From: Charina bottae
Lineage: Eukaryota; Chordata; Lepidosauria; Squamata; Charinaidae
NCBI GenBank assembly: GCA_023362775.1
Contig: JALMGJ010000017.1
Coordinates: 22,289,001-22,353,000 of the forward strand
Direction of reading: 5' to 3'
Length of the DNA: 64,000 nucleotides
Within the stretch, counting starts at the first letter, position 1, and each line of letters begins with the position of its first letter. The position numbers and the translations under genes are program-made. Under the pieces are notes generated by a model, which ran no database searches, was not told the origin of the DNA, and was given only the letters and a program-made list of their open reading frames with translations. Positions 33,324 to 43,391 of the stretch are shown here, in pieces.

Positions 33324-36300
33324 GTTGTTTATTCGTTCAGTCGTTTCCGACTCTTCGTGACTTCATGGACCAGTCCACGCCAGAGCCCTCTGTCGGCCGT
33401 CACCATCCCCAGCTCCCCAATGGTTGAGTCCGTCACCTCCAGAATACCATCCATCCATCTTGCCCTTGGTCGGCCCCTCTTCCTTTTGCCTTCCACTTTT
33501 CCTAGCATCAGCTTCTTCTCCAGGGTATCCTGTCTTCTCATTATGTGGCCAAAGTACTTCAGTTTTGCCTTTAATATCATTCCCTCAAGTGAGCAGTCTG
33601 GCTTGATTTCCTGGAGTATGGACTGGTTTGATCTTCTTGCAGTCCAAGGCACTCTCAGAATTTTCCTCCAACACCACAGTTCAAAAGCATCTATCTTCCT
33701 TCGCTCAGCCTTCCTTATGGTCCAGCTCTCGCAGCCATAGGTTACTACAGGGAATACCATTGCTTTAACTATGCGGACCTTTGTTGTCAGTGCGATGTCT
33801 CTGCTCTTAACTATTTTATCAAGATTTGCCATTGCTCTCCTCCCAAGAAGTAGACGTCTTCTGATTTCCTGGCTGCAGTCAGCGTCTGCAGTAATCTTTG
33901 CGCCTAGAAATACAAAGTCTGTCACTGCCTCCACTTTTTCTCCCTCTATTTGCCAGTCATCAATCAAGCTGGTTGCCATAATCTTGGTTTTTTTGAGGTT
34001 TAACTGCAACCCAGCTTTTGCACTTTCTTCTTTCACCTTCGTCATAAGGCTCCTCAACTCCTCCTCGCTTTCAGCCATCAAAGTGGTATCATCTGCATAT
34101 CTGAGATTGTTAATGTTTCTTCCAGCGATTTTAACTCCAGCCTTGGATTCCTCAAGCCCAGCACGTCGCATGATGTGTTCTGCGTACAGGTTGAATAGGT
34201 AGGGTGAGAGTATACAACCCTGCCGTACTCCTTTCCCAATCTTAAACCAGTCCGTTGTTCCGTGCTCTGTTCTTACCGTTGCTACTTGGTCGTTATACAG
34301 ATTCCTCAGGAGGCAGACAAGATGACTTGGTATCCCCATACCACCAAGAACTTGCCACAATTTGTTATGATCCACACAGTCAAAGGCTTTAGAATAGTCA
34401 ATAAAACAGAAATAGATGTTTTTCTGAAATTCCCTGGCTTTCTCCATTATCCAGCGGATATTGGCAATTTGGTCTCTAGTTCCTCTGCCTTTTCTAAACC
34501 CAGCTTGTACATCTGGCAATTCTCGCTCCATGAATTGCTGGAGTCTACCCTGCAAGATCTTGAGCATTACCTTACTGGCATGTGAAATAAGTGCCACTGT
34601 TCGATAGTTTGAACATTCTTTAGTGCTTCCCTTTTTTGGTATGGGGATATAAGTTGATTTTTTCCAATCTGATGGCCATTCTTGTGTTTTCCAAATTTGC
34701 TGGCATATGGCATGCATCACCTTGACAGCATCATCTTGCAAGATTTTAAACAGTTCAGCTGGGATACCATCGTCTCCTGCTGCCTTGTTATCAGCAATGC
34801 TTCTTAAGGCCCATTCAACCTCACTCTTCAGGATGTCTGGCTCTAACTCACTGACCACACCGTCAAAGCTATCTCCAATATTATTATCCTTCCTATACAG
34901 ATCTTCCGTATATTCTTGCCACCTTTTCTTGATCTCTTCTGCTTCTGTTAGGTCCTTACCATCTTTGTTTTTGATCATACCCATTTTTGCCTGGAATTTA
35001 CCTCCGATGTTTCTAATTTTCTGGAAGAGGTCTCTTGTCCTTCCTATTCTATTGTCTTCTTCCACTTCCGCACATTGCTTGTTTAAAAATAATTCCTTAT
35101 CTCTTCTGGCTAACCTCTGGAATTTTGCATTTAATTGGGCATATCTCCCCCTATCACTGTTGCCTTTTGCTTTCCTTCTTTCTTGGGCTACTTCCAGTGT
35201 TTCAGCAGACAGCCATCTTGCCTTCTTGGTTTTCTTTTTCTTTGGGACGTTTTTTGTTGCCGCCTCCTGAACAATGTTGCGAACTTCTGTCCATAGTTCT
35301 TCTGGGACCCTATCTACTAAATCTAGTCCCTTAAATCTATTCTTCACCTCCACTGCATATTCCTTAGGAATATTAGTGAGATCATATCTAACTGATCTGT
35401 GGGTCTTCTCTATTCTCTTTAGTCTGATTCTAAATTTTGCAATAAGAAGTTCTTGATCTGAACTACAGTCAGCTCCAGGTCTTGTTTTTACCGACTGTAT
35501 AGATGTCCGCCACCTTTGGCTGCAAAGGATGTAGTCAATCTGATTTCGGTGTCGACCATCTGGTGAAGTCCATGTATAAAGTCGTCTTTTAGGTTGTTGG
35601 AAGAGAGTGTTTGTTATGCACAGTGAGTTGTCTTGGCAAAATTCTATCAGCCTATGTCCTGCTTCATTTTGTTCTCCCAGACCATGCTTGCCTGTAATTC
35701 CAGGTGTCGTCTGACTACCCACCTTAGCATTCCAGTCTCCTGTAATCAAAATAACATCTCTTTTTGGCGTATTATCTAGTAGGTGCTGCAGATCCTCATA
35801 GAACTGATCTACTTCTGCTTCTTCAGCATCTGTGGTTGGGGCGTATATTTGGATCACTGTGATGTTAAATGGCTTACCCTGAATTCGAATTGAGATCATT
35901 CTATCGTTTTTTGGATTGTATCCAAGCACTGCTTTAGCCACTTTATTATTAATTATGAAGGCTACTCCATTTCTTCTGTGGTCCTCTTGTCCACAGTAGT
36001 AGATCTGGTGGTCATCTGATGTGAAGTGGCCCATCCCAGTCCATTTCAGTTCACTGACACCTAAAATGTCTATCTATATTTAATCTTGACATCTCACCAA
36101 TAACCACATCCAATTTGCCCTGGCTCATAGATCTTACATTCCAGGTTCCTATGGTGTGTTGATCTTTAGAACATCGGATTCGTCGTTCACCACCAGCACC
36201 GTCGGCCGCTAGCCGTCCTTTCGGCTTTGAGCTAGCTGCGTCATCACATCTGGGGCTAGTTGAACGTATCCTCTGTTCCTCCCCAGTAGCATTTTGACCA

Positions 36301-36545
36301 TCTTCCGACCTGGGAGTCCCATCTTCCGATGGTATACCGACATATCTTTGGTTGTACTGATCCATTTAGTTTTCATGGCAAGAATACTGGGGTGGGTTGC
36401 CATTACCTTCCCCAGGGATCGTATTTAGTCTGACCTCTCTGCCACGACCTTCCCGTCTTGGGTGTCCCTTCATGGTTTAGCTCATGGTTTCATTGAGGTG
36501 CTCAAGCTCCAGCACCACGACAAGGTAACGATCTCCTTTGCTGGA
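33324..36545 (-). mobile_element. Full-length Bov-B/RTE-clade LINE (copy 1) with 11-bp TSD
   Basis: About 3.2 kb from a 5'UTR (- strand, near 36545, CTCCAGCAAAGGAGATCGTT) through the ORF to a 3' end GACTGAACGAATAAACAAC. It is flanked by GCAAGTAACAT at 33313-33323 and 36546-36556. The 3' terminal TCGGAAACGACTGAACG is the tail type that Sauria SINEs share. It sits antisense in CDC42BPB intron 1. It differs clearly from copy 2 (53837), so two subfamilies are present. Confidence 0.93.
33329..36365 (-). pseudogene. Bov-B ORF2: APE endonuclease plus reverse transcriptase, one frameshift
   Basis: The N-terminal part (36365 to 36051) carries TIGTWNVRSMSQGKLDVV, then a frameshift of about 4 extra nt near 36035-36045. 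The rest (36034 to 33329, 901 residues) is open. Endonuclease motifs: YAPTTDAEEAEV, TGDWNAKVG, HRNQIDYIL, and SDQELL where copy 2 has SDHELL. RT motifs: FIDYSKAFDCVDH, GVRQGCILSPYLFNLY, NNLRYADDTTLM. The C-terminus has FELWCWRKILRVPWTARRSN and TKSRKRLNE. Codon 194 (35453-35455) is CAA, so the APE-type active-site His is a Gln and the nuclease is probably dead even apart from the frameshift. Confidence 0.9.
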
Positions 36546-36556
36546 GCAAGTAACAT

Positions 36557-37226
36557 ATGACTTTGTAATGATTGTATTGTGCATCGTACTGGTTTTCTAC
36601 TTGCAGAGAATTTTTTACGGTTGTGAAACATTTAAAAATGAAATGCTGCCATCCCTCTAAACTTTGGAATGGTATCCTTTTTCGACTGCTTTATTTAGCA
36701 CCAATTTATTTAGCTCAGATTTATCCACATGTAAGGATCTAGAATGAGTTTCATTGCAAAAGATGCCTACCTCTTCGTGGTTAAGTTTGAAGTTTTTTTA
36801 TCTATGTGTCTGTGAAATGTATAAATGGGGAAAATATTAACTTCATTTAACTGTTAAATGCAGTTGTGAAAAAACTACACAGTTTAATCATGACTTGATA
36901 GGGAAATAGCGAGAACCATTAGTTTCTGCTCAGTTATCTAATCTGGCATAATAAGAATCCTTCTGTTCCCCATTCTTAAAGAAAGCACACCAAAATGTAA
37001 ACAAGAAGTTTGGCAATAATTTGAGGGAGGTTCACTTTGATTTCTGCTGTTTTAATTTAGACCAAATATAAAGCAGTATTCTTTGCTTTGTAAAGTAGAA
37101 CAGATTTTTGGATTAGAAATCTCTTGTAACTTCAAGTGATTCTTAATTAACTAATCCAATACCTGAATATTTTTTCAGATTTGTTCGCATGCAGAATACT
37201 GGGTTTTCTTTCCAGCATTGCTTTCT
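36557..37226 (+). other. Intron 1, unassigned
   Basis: No recognised feature. Confidence 0.45.
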
Positions 37227-37227
37227 C

Positions 37228-37275
37228 AATAATAATAATAATAATAACAATAATAATAATAATAATATAATAATA

Positions 37276-37311
<36 letters not shown>

Positions 37312-37312
37312 T
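37228..37312. repeat. (AAT)n/(ATT)n palindromic microsatellite
   Basis: AAT repeats turn into ATT repeats at about 37275, so the two halves are complementary inverted arms. Confidence 0.9.
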
Positions 37313-37940
37313 TAGGTGCCCCAAGATCGGCACATGTGACACTATTGCTACGCGAGCTGCACTGGGTGCCAGTTTGCTTCCAGGTCCAATTCAAGGTGTT
37401 GGTTATCACCTTTAAAGCCCTACATGGCATGGGTCCAGGTTACCTGAGGAACTGCCTCACCTGTTACATCGACCCATCCCACCTGGTCAGGCAGAGAGGG
37501 CATGTTACGGACCCTGTCTGTAAAAGAACTTTGCTTGGCGGGGTCCAGGAAGTGGGCCTTGTCTGCAATAGCTCCCACCCTCTGGAACACTCAGCCCCCA
37601 GAGGTGAGACAGGCCCCATCGCTACTGACCTTCCAGGAGAACCTGAAGACTTGGCTCTGCCGTCTCAATTGGGATGGGAAGGGGAGTAGCTCTTCGGGGT
37701 GGCTGGCACCTTAGACCTCTCCTCACCGAATTAGATCTTCTAAGGCCGCTTGGATTTTATATTTATATTTATTTTTACTTTTATATTTATATCTGATAAT
37801 TTTTGTATTTATTTTTTTGTTTTTTTTATGCTTCTTGTTTTAAAGTGTTCGTTGTTGTAAACTGCCCAGAGTCCCTCTTTTTGGGGGGGAGATGGGCAGT
37901 GGCAAAAATTCAATATATAAATAAATAAATAAATAAAATA
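37313..37940 (+). mobile_element. CR1/L3-type LINE, ORF2 C-terminus and 3'UTR
   Basis: The frame reads LLLRELHWVPVCFQVQFKVL, ITFKALHGMGPGYLRNCL, then after a shift LWNTQPPEVRQAPSLLTFQE and NLKTWLC, the conserved C-terminal block of CR1/L3 ORF2. The 3'UTR ends TGTAAACTGCCCAGAGTCCC, GGGGAGATGGGCAGTGG and (AAAT)n. It is 5'-truncated where the microsatellite begins. Confidence 0.8.
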
Positions 37941-38451
37941 ACAACAACCGCTATCATACTGGTTTCTCACGCTCTGCATGAATCTGTGGCCTGAACTCAA
38001 AATTCATTTTTTTTTTAAAAAAAAGGTATTTTTGATGAGGGAAATTATTACTTTGAATATAATGTGTAAAAAGCATGTATTATTTTATTTTATTTTATTT
38101 TTAATAGCACAAACACAAAGGAAAAAAAGAAAAGAAAACCAAAGAAAAAAGAAAAGGGATTTATATGCAGTGAAAAATTGAACGAGGATTTTCAAAATAA
38201 CAGATTAATATTATGTATAAAGCAGTCTTAACTTTTGTTGGAATCAGATCAATAATAAGTAATTAGCAAAAATAGACAATATAAGAATCATAAATAATTA
38301 CAAAAATAGACAATATAAGAACCAGAATAAATAATCCTTTTAACATAAGGTTTTAAAATGTTAGATTGTGTCTGTTTTTCTGCAAAAATAATGATTAAAA
38401 AAAATAACAAAAGCATGTGTTCTAAAGAGTGTTGGCTGTAAAGTTTTTTGT

Positions 38452-38637
38452 GGAGTCCTTGGTGCTCTCTGCCTAGGACAAGCCAGGGTATATAAACAGA
38501 GAGCAAATCCCACTCCTTTTTTGCACTGAAGATGTTGCCCAGCCTGGCAATGAAACGTCTGCAAGAAAACAACAAGGCGCAGAGAGCACCAAGGATTCCA
38601 CAATTCAACCCTGAGCTACAAATATTCTCTTCGATTG
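38452..38637. mobile_element. PLE family 2 inverted dimer (dimer 5) with 14-bp TSD
   Basis: A 20-bp - strand arm (GGAGTCCTTGGTGCTCTCTG, 38452-38471) is joined to a + strand arm of about 165 bp. The + arm has GGTATATAAACAGAGAGC, a hammerhead-like core (CTGAAGA 38526-38532, stem TTGCC/GGCAA, GAAACGTC 38552-38559), GCAGAGAGCACCAAGGATTCC and a 38-nt extension to 38637. GTAAAGTTTTTTGT flanks it at 38438-38451 and 38638-38651. Here the long arm is on the right, the mirror image of dimer 4. Confidence 0.85.
38526..38559 (+). ncRNA. Hammerhead-like core, PLE family 2
   Basis: CTGAAGA, then a 5-bp stem II (TTGCC 38535-38539 with GGCAA 38546-38550), then GAAACGTC with GTC as a possible cleavage triplet. 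Same layout as family 1 with a different stem sequence, so the structure is kept by covariation. Confidence 0.5.
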
Positions 38638-38742
38638 GTAAAGTTTTTTGTTGTTGCTAAAATACCAAAAGATTATGTATTGTCTAAAGATAATCTGGTA
38701 TGCCCAATCGTTGATACATGTAAAGCCAAAGAAAGTGATAAT

Positions 38743-39170
38743 GAGAGAGCCAGTTTGGTGTGATGGTTAAGATGCTGGCCTAGAAACCTGGAGGCTGTGA
38801 CTAGTTCTCAGTCATCCAGGTGGAATTGTCTGTAGCTTGAATCATGTCAACTGGATTTCTATTTTCTCAGTGGAAACGTTTCGCTCCTTGGATAATAGAA
38901 ATCCAGTTGACATGATTCAAGCTACAGACTGGAGGCTGTGACTTCTAGGCCACCCTTAGGCATGGAAGCCGGCTGGGTGACTTTGGGCCAGTCATCCTCT
39001 CTCAGCCCAACACACCTCACAGGGTGGTGGTTGTGGGGAAAATAGGAGGCAGGACCATTAGGTATGTTTGCCGCCTTGAGTTGACCAACATGTATATATT
39101 TTTTAAAAAGGTGGGATGATGATGATGATGACGACGATGATGATGATGATGGTGATGATGATGATGATAG
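38743..39170 (+). mobile_element. MIR/CORE-like tRNA SINE interrupted by PLE dimer 3
   Basis: Head GAGAGCCAGTTTGGTGTGATGG, then, after the insertion at 38803-38928, the B-box region and GGCTGGGTGACTTTGGGCCA, CACCTCACAGGGTGG, CGCCTTGAGTTGACC and a (GAT)n tail (about 39116-39170). Without the insert and one TSD copy, the SINE is continuous. Confidence 0.85.
38803..38928. mobile_element. PLE family 1 inverted dimer (dimer 3), 126 bp, 15-bp TSD
   Basis: The left - strand arm begins AGTTCTCAGTCATCCAGGTG (inside the 34-nt extension) and runs through GAAACGTTTCGCTCCTTG. It then turns within the hammerhead stem II (about 38889-38895) into a + strand arm ATAGAAATCCAGTTGACATG...CTACAGAC. CTGGAGGCTGTGACT flanks it (38788-38802, 38929-38943). 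Confidence 0.9.
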
Positions 39171-39746
39171 TATGCTCTGTACTCAAGTGGAAATCATCCT
39201 GGTTCATAAGAAAGCCTTTTTTTCTGTAATGTTCAGAGGCTCTATGTACTTAAGTCTCTTCCCTCTATTTTAATTGTTTGTCAGAATATCAATTTATATT
39301 GACTGTTTTGGAGTCAAGAGAAAAAAAATCCTTTGCACTTAGTTGTTAGGAGCACATTTAATATTGTGTTGCCAGTAATTCTAGCAGTATTAATCCTCGT
39401 GAGAAAACTAAGAGAAACCACAGTTTCTCATTATGACTGGCTCAGCTAGAGAGACTGGTTCTGACTTATTCTATATTGTTAATTCTACTTTACTAAAGAA
39501 AATTTACAATTCTACAGTTTATTTACAGGTTAGGATTAGCCATCTGACCACTCAAAAAGACCATTTCCCTGGATATACAGTATAATATTAAAATTATTTT
39601 ATCATAGTGTGAGTGAGAAGGTGAATCTCACTGCTGCTATCTTATTCATATATTAAATTTGTCTTTCATCCACTTCCAAATATTTTGTATTTTTTAACAT
39701 TTTAAATTTTAGTTTGAGTAATTTTGATGAAAACAACTGATTAAAA

Positions 39747-40086
39747 CAGAACTTTCCAAACTGTGTGTCGCGACACAAAAGTGTGTCGCCACACACAGCG
39801 TGGTGTGTCGCCACACCACCTGGAAGCGGCGGCGCGCGCGCGCACGGCGGCAGCAGCGGCGCGGGATCTGTGCTTCCGCGTTTTAGCGGAGGCTGCCGCC
39901 GCCGCCGTGCATGCGCGTGCCACCGCACGCCCCCCGCGCGGCCACCGTGCACGCGCGTGCCGCCGCACGCCCCTCCCGCGCCGCCGCACCCCCCCGCGCC
40001 GCCGCCGTGCACGCGCGCGCCGCCGCCACACTGCCTCCGCCGCCGCTGCTGGTGTGTCGCAAGCAGCGGCACTTTGGAAAGCCCTG
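39747..40086. mobile_element. hAT-type MITE with extremely GC/CpG-rich core
   Basis: TIRs CAGAACTTTCCAAACTGTGT and GGCACTTTGGAAAGCCCTG; perfect 8-bp TSD GATTAAAA (39739-39746, 40087-40094). The core (about 39830-40050) is an almost pure CG/GCC/GCG sequence with GTGCACGCGCGTGCCGCCGC-like repeats. It stands out sharply from the AT-rich intron. Related ends are found at 11507, 18368 and 42930. Confidence 0.92.
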
Positions 40087-40441
40087 GATTAAAATATCTG
40101 TCTACAAATTGTTACTTATACGTACATACCCCTGTGTATGCAAACAATATTATATAAGAGTAGGTGATTAAAAATAAGTAAAAAATAGAGATAAGAGATA
40201 AAAGGAAAATTATCTTAAGTGAAGTTTACAACCGCATTGACTATACCTTTCTATATATTTCTGTCCTTGAGAATCATTCTTACTTCTATTAAGTCTTTAT
40301 ACATACCACATCTTGGTTTTCTGCTTCCTCTCAAAACATTCACTCTTCCTTCATTTCTTACACAATTTGTTCCAATTCATATTCTCTACATGACCAAACA
40401 TTAATGTACTACTTTTTTTACTTGTTATTCATGTTTATATT

Positions 40442-40799
40442 AGTGCTTAATGACGGTAATTGGGACTGGAAACTCCGTCATTAAGCGACATGGTTGTAAG
40501 TTGAAAAACCACGTGACCACACCACTTAGCAACGGCAGTCCCGGTTGCCATCATTAAGTGAGGACTGTGCAGGTTGTTAAGCGAGGAACTCACATGACCA
40601 CAACTTGCAACTTCCTGCCAGCTTCCCCATTGACTTTGTTTGTTGGAAGCCAGCAGGGAAGGGCGCAAATAGCAATCACGTGACTGTGGGACACTGCGCC
40701 AGCTGTAAGTATGAAGACTGGTCGTAACTACCACTCGTTCAGCACCATTGTAAGTTCAAATGGTTGCTGAATGAGTGGTCATTAAACGAGGACCACCTG
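40442..40799. mobile_element. TA-type MITE, left end lost
   Basis: The interior matches 27749 (TAATTGGGACTGGAAACTCC, CACGTGACCACACCACTTAG). The right end is AAACGAGGACCACCTG. The left CAGGTAGTCCTCG end is missing. Confidence 0.7.
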
Positions 40800-40964
40800 C
40801 ATATGTTAACTCATGTATATAATTAAACCTACACCTCCATGCATATATCCCTCAATTCTACTCTACAAGGTTGAATCAGCTTCATTCAGATCTGTTACTT
40901 TTATTTTATTCATAAGATTTAAAGGACACCTGTTCTGACTGACTATGAGCATTTTACATAATAA

Positions 40965-41225
40965 AAAGCTAGAACAATAAAGTAAAGAAAGAAATGATAT
41001 GTGTCCAGAAAAAAACACACAGAACAGAACAAAATCTTACGGGGGCTAACAAACCACCCTGCCCCAAGACCTGGGAGAATAGTCAGGTTTTCAGTGCCTT
41101 TCGGAACATCAGGGTGGGAGCCATATGGGGCTCTCTGGGGGAATTCTATTCCAGAGGACAGGAGCTGTGACAGAGAAACCATGCCTCTGAGGCCCTGTGA
41201 GATGACAGATGCTTGGACTACAAAT
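40965..41225 (-). mobile_element. CR1/L3-type LINE ORF2 end, antisense
   Basis: CCAAGACCTGGGAGAATAGT, CAGTGCCTTTCGGAACATCA, TTCTATTCCAGAGGACAGGAG and GACAGAGAAACCATGCCTC parallel the antisense LINE at 48350-48480. Confidence 0.65.
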
Positions 41226-42921
41226 TGTTAATCTATTGTTTTCTTTTTAAAAGTTGTGAAACATTTAAAACTTTTAAAAATGAAGTTGTTATTTTATCTT
41301 TTCCCCACAACCTTATGAGGTAATTTGCTAAACGTGTGTGAATCACTTACTGACAGAGTTCAAACCTTGTGTTAAGCTATAATATTACTTACTAGGTTTT
41401 GGCTAAATTTGATATATTATCCAGCCATTATCTCTTGGAAACCCTGGTTCATGGCCTTATGTTGTGCGTGAACTACTAGCAACCTATTGTTACACCTCAG
41501 ATGATTAGGTAAATCACTACTTACCATGCTTTCCCCCCCATCAATATGTATCTGCTTTTTCCTCCCTTCTCCTTTCTGCTATTGCTGTTTCTTCCTCTTC
41601 TTTCAAATGATAACCTTTCAGTTAAGCCAAGTACAGCCAGACTTGCTATCCTTCACAGCTCAATATCTTGTATGTACCCATAAGATGGAGGTGAAACTGC
41701 TGCCACAGAGTCTGCTCTTGGTGGAACACAAATATTCATCCTTTCTTCTTTAGTATCTCTCCCCAATTTGCCTCAATTGTCAGATGGATAATAGAATCAG
41801 CCACAGTAAGAAAAAGCGTAGATAAGCCTCCATTTTGTATCCATGCTTTGTCCAAGTGGTCTGTTGGCTGACTCATACACTAATCAATCCATATTTCAGT
41901 GACACATGATAATGTTCAGAATGGATAAATGGTGATAAACCTATTTTTTAAGTGTAGCTAAATTTCTGCTTTAATTGCAGTTTCATTGTGATCTGCACGT
42001 TCATGCTTTATCATGGTAGTACGGTATGAGTATTCATCAATTTATTCTATAGAACTGATTAATTTAGTCTCATGATACTATGACCATGGTAGACTGATCT
42101 GGCATCCTGGCCTACCACAACTAAAATAAATTATACTAACTTAGTTTTCTATAATCATCCAAAAAGCCAAAATTACAGTGTCCTGGATTGTGTAGAACCT
42201 GGCCAGTACAACCTATGCATAACACAGTAGCTTCTTAATGTCAAATTACAGTATACCATATATCACTTTGGAAGGTGAGAAAGTATATAAACCTCTAAAA
42301 TATCAAGTTTGCTACACTTTGTCAGTGACTTCAAAGTGGCTGTAAGGAATTACAAAGCCCTGTTCCATCAGAAAATATTTGAGGCAGAATTCATCAAGAG
42401 GTTACATGGGTTACTCAATACACCAATGCTGGAACATTTGTCATATTCGACAACTGTTGGTCAAAGGAATTGTCATTGCCTATACTTCCTGTATTTATTT
42501 TTCTTCTGACTGTTTTGTTTACTATTCCAACTCTTTTCCCTGTTTCCAATCATGGGTGTGGTTATATTCTTTTCTTGGCACAATATTCCATACATGTGAT
42601 ATAGTCCACTAAAGTTTATTTAATAGTAAATGCCTTTGTATTTAAGATGCTACAGTAGTATTTCTTAGAGAATAGAATATTCAGAGCTGTCTGTGATAAT
42701 GTGCCACTCTGTAATAGTTAAGCTCACACATTCCTGCTTGAGAGAAAAATCCAAAAAGAGTACATTAGAAATTCTGTGTAAATGTAGCAACCAATCTCGG
42801 AAATGATGCATGCTGTTCACCCTGATCTTGATGGCAGGACTGTTTTTTTTTTTCTTGCTCTCTCTCGCTAAGAGTTTTAATTTTTGTATATTGATTTAAA
42901 AACGGGATCAAAGAAGAATAA
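41226..42921 (+). other. Intron 1, unassigned
   Basis: No recognised gene or clear repeat. Confidence 0.45.
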
Positions 42922-42929
42922 GCATATAC

Positions 42930-43198
42930 CAGAGCTTTCCAAACTGTGTTGCGACACAAAAGTGTGTTGCCACACACAGTCTGGTGTGTCGCCACACAAC
43001 CCGGAAGCGCTGATCATCATCAGCGCTTCCGGGTTTTCCCGCGGCGACACACCAACAGTGGCGCGCAAAAATCCGAAAGCGGCAGCAGCGCTTCCGGGTT
43101 TTTGCGCGCTGCCGCAACGGCGGCACTTCCGGGTTTTCCCGCGGCGACACACCAACGACTGTTGGTGTGTCGCCGCGGGAAAACTTTGGAAAGCCCTG
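42930..43198. mobile_element. hAT-type MITE with palindromic core
   Basis: TIRs CAGAGCTTTCCAAACTGTGT and AACTTTGGAAAGCCCTG; TSD GCATATAC (42922-42929) / CCATATAC (43199-43206). The core has several inverted repeats of GAAGCGCTGATCATCATCAGCGCTTC type and repeated CTTCCGGGTTTTCCCGCGGCGACACACCAAC segments. Confidence 0.88.
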
Positions 43199-43391
43199 CC
43201 ATATACTATTTTCATATCTTTAAAATCAACTTTGAGTCATTCTTTAAGAAAGATTGTGCTGCAAGCAGTTAAAACCAAGAAAGAAACTATTGAAGTGGGT
43301 ACAACTGCCAGGTCTTGGCACCCTTCTATGATTACAGTACTTACTTATTCCTATGAATACTTCTTGCTATACTTTGATTATTCATTATGTA

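Noticed and set aside
34707..35270. + strand open frame of 187 residues
   Set aside because: It is the antisense shadow of the Bov-B copy 1 RT frame, which has all the conserved motifs.
39763..40157. Ala/Arg/Pro/His-rich frames on both strands
   Set aside because: They come from the CG-repeat core of a hAT MITE with a clear TSD; every frame is open because stop codons are rare in such DNA.
42309..42612. Possible small protein-coding exon in intron 1
   Set aside because: No matching splice sites, no known domain, and no similarity to MRCK-beta between exons 1 and 2.
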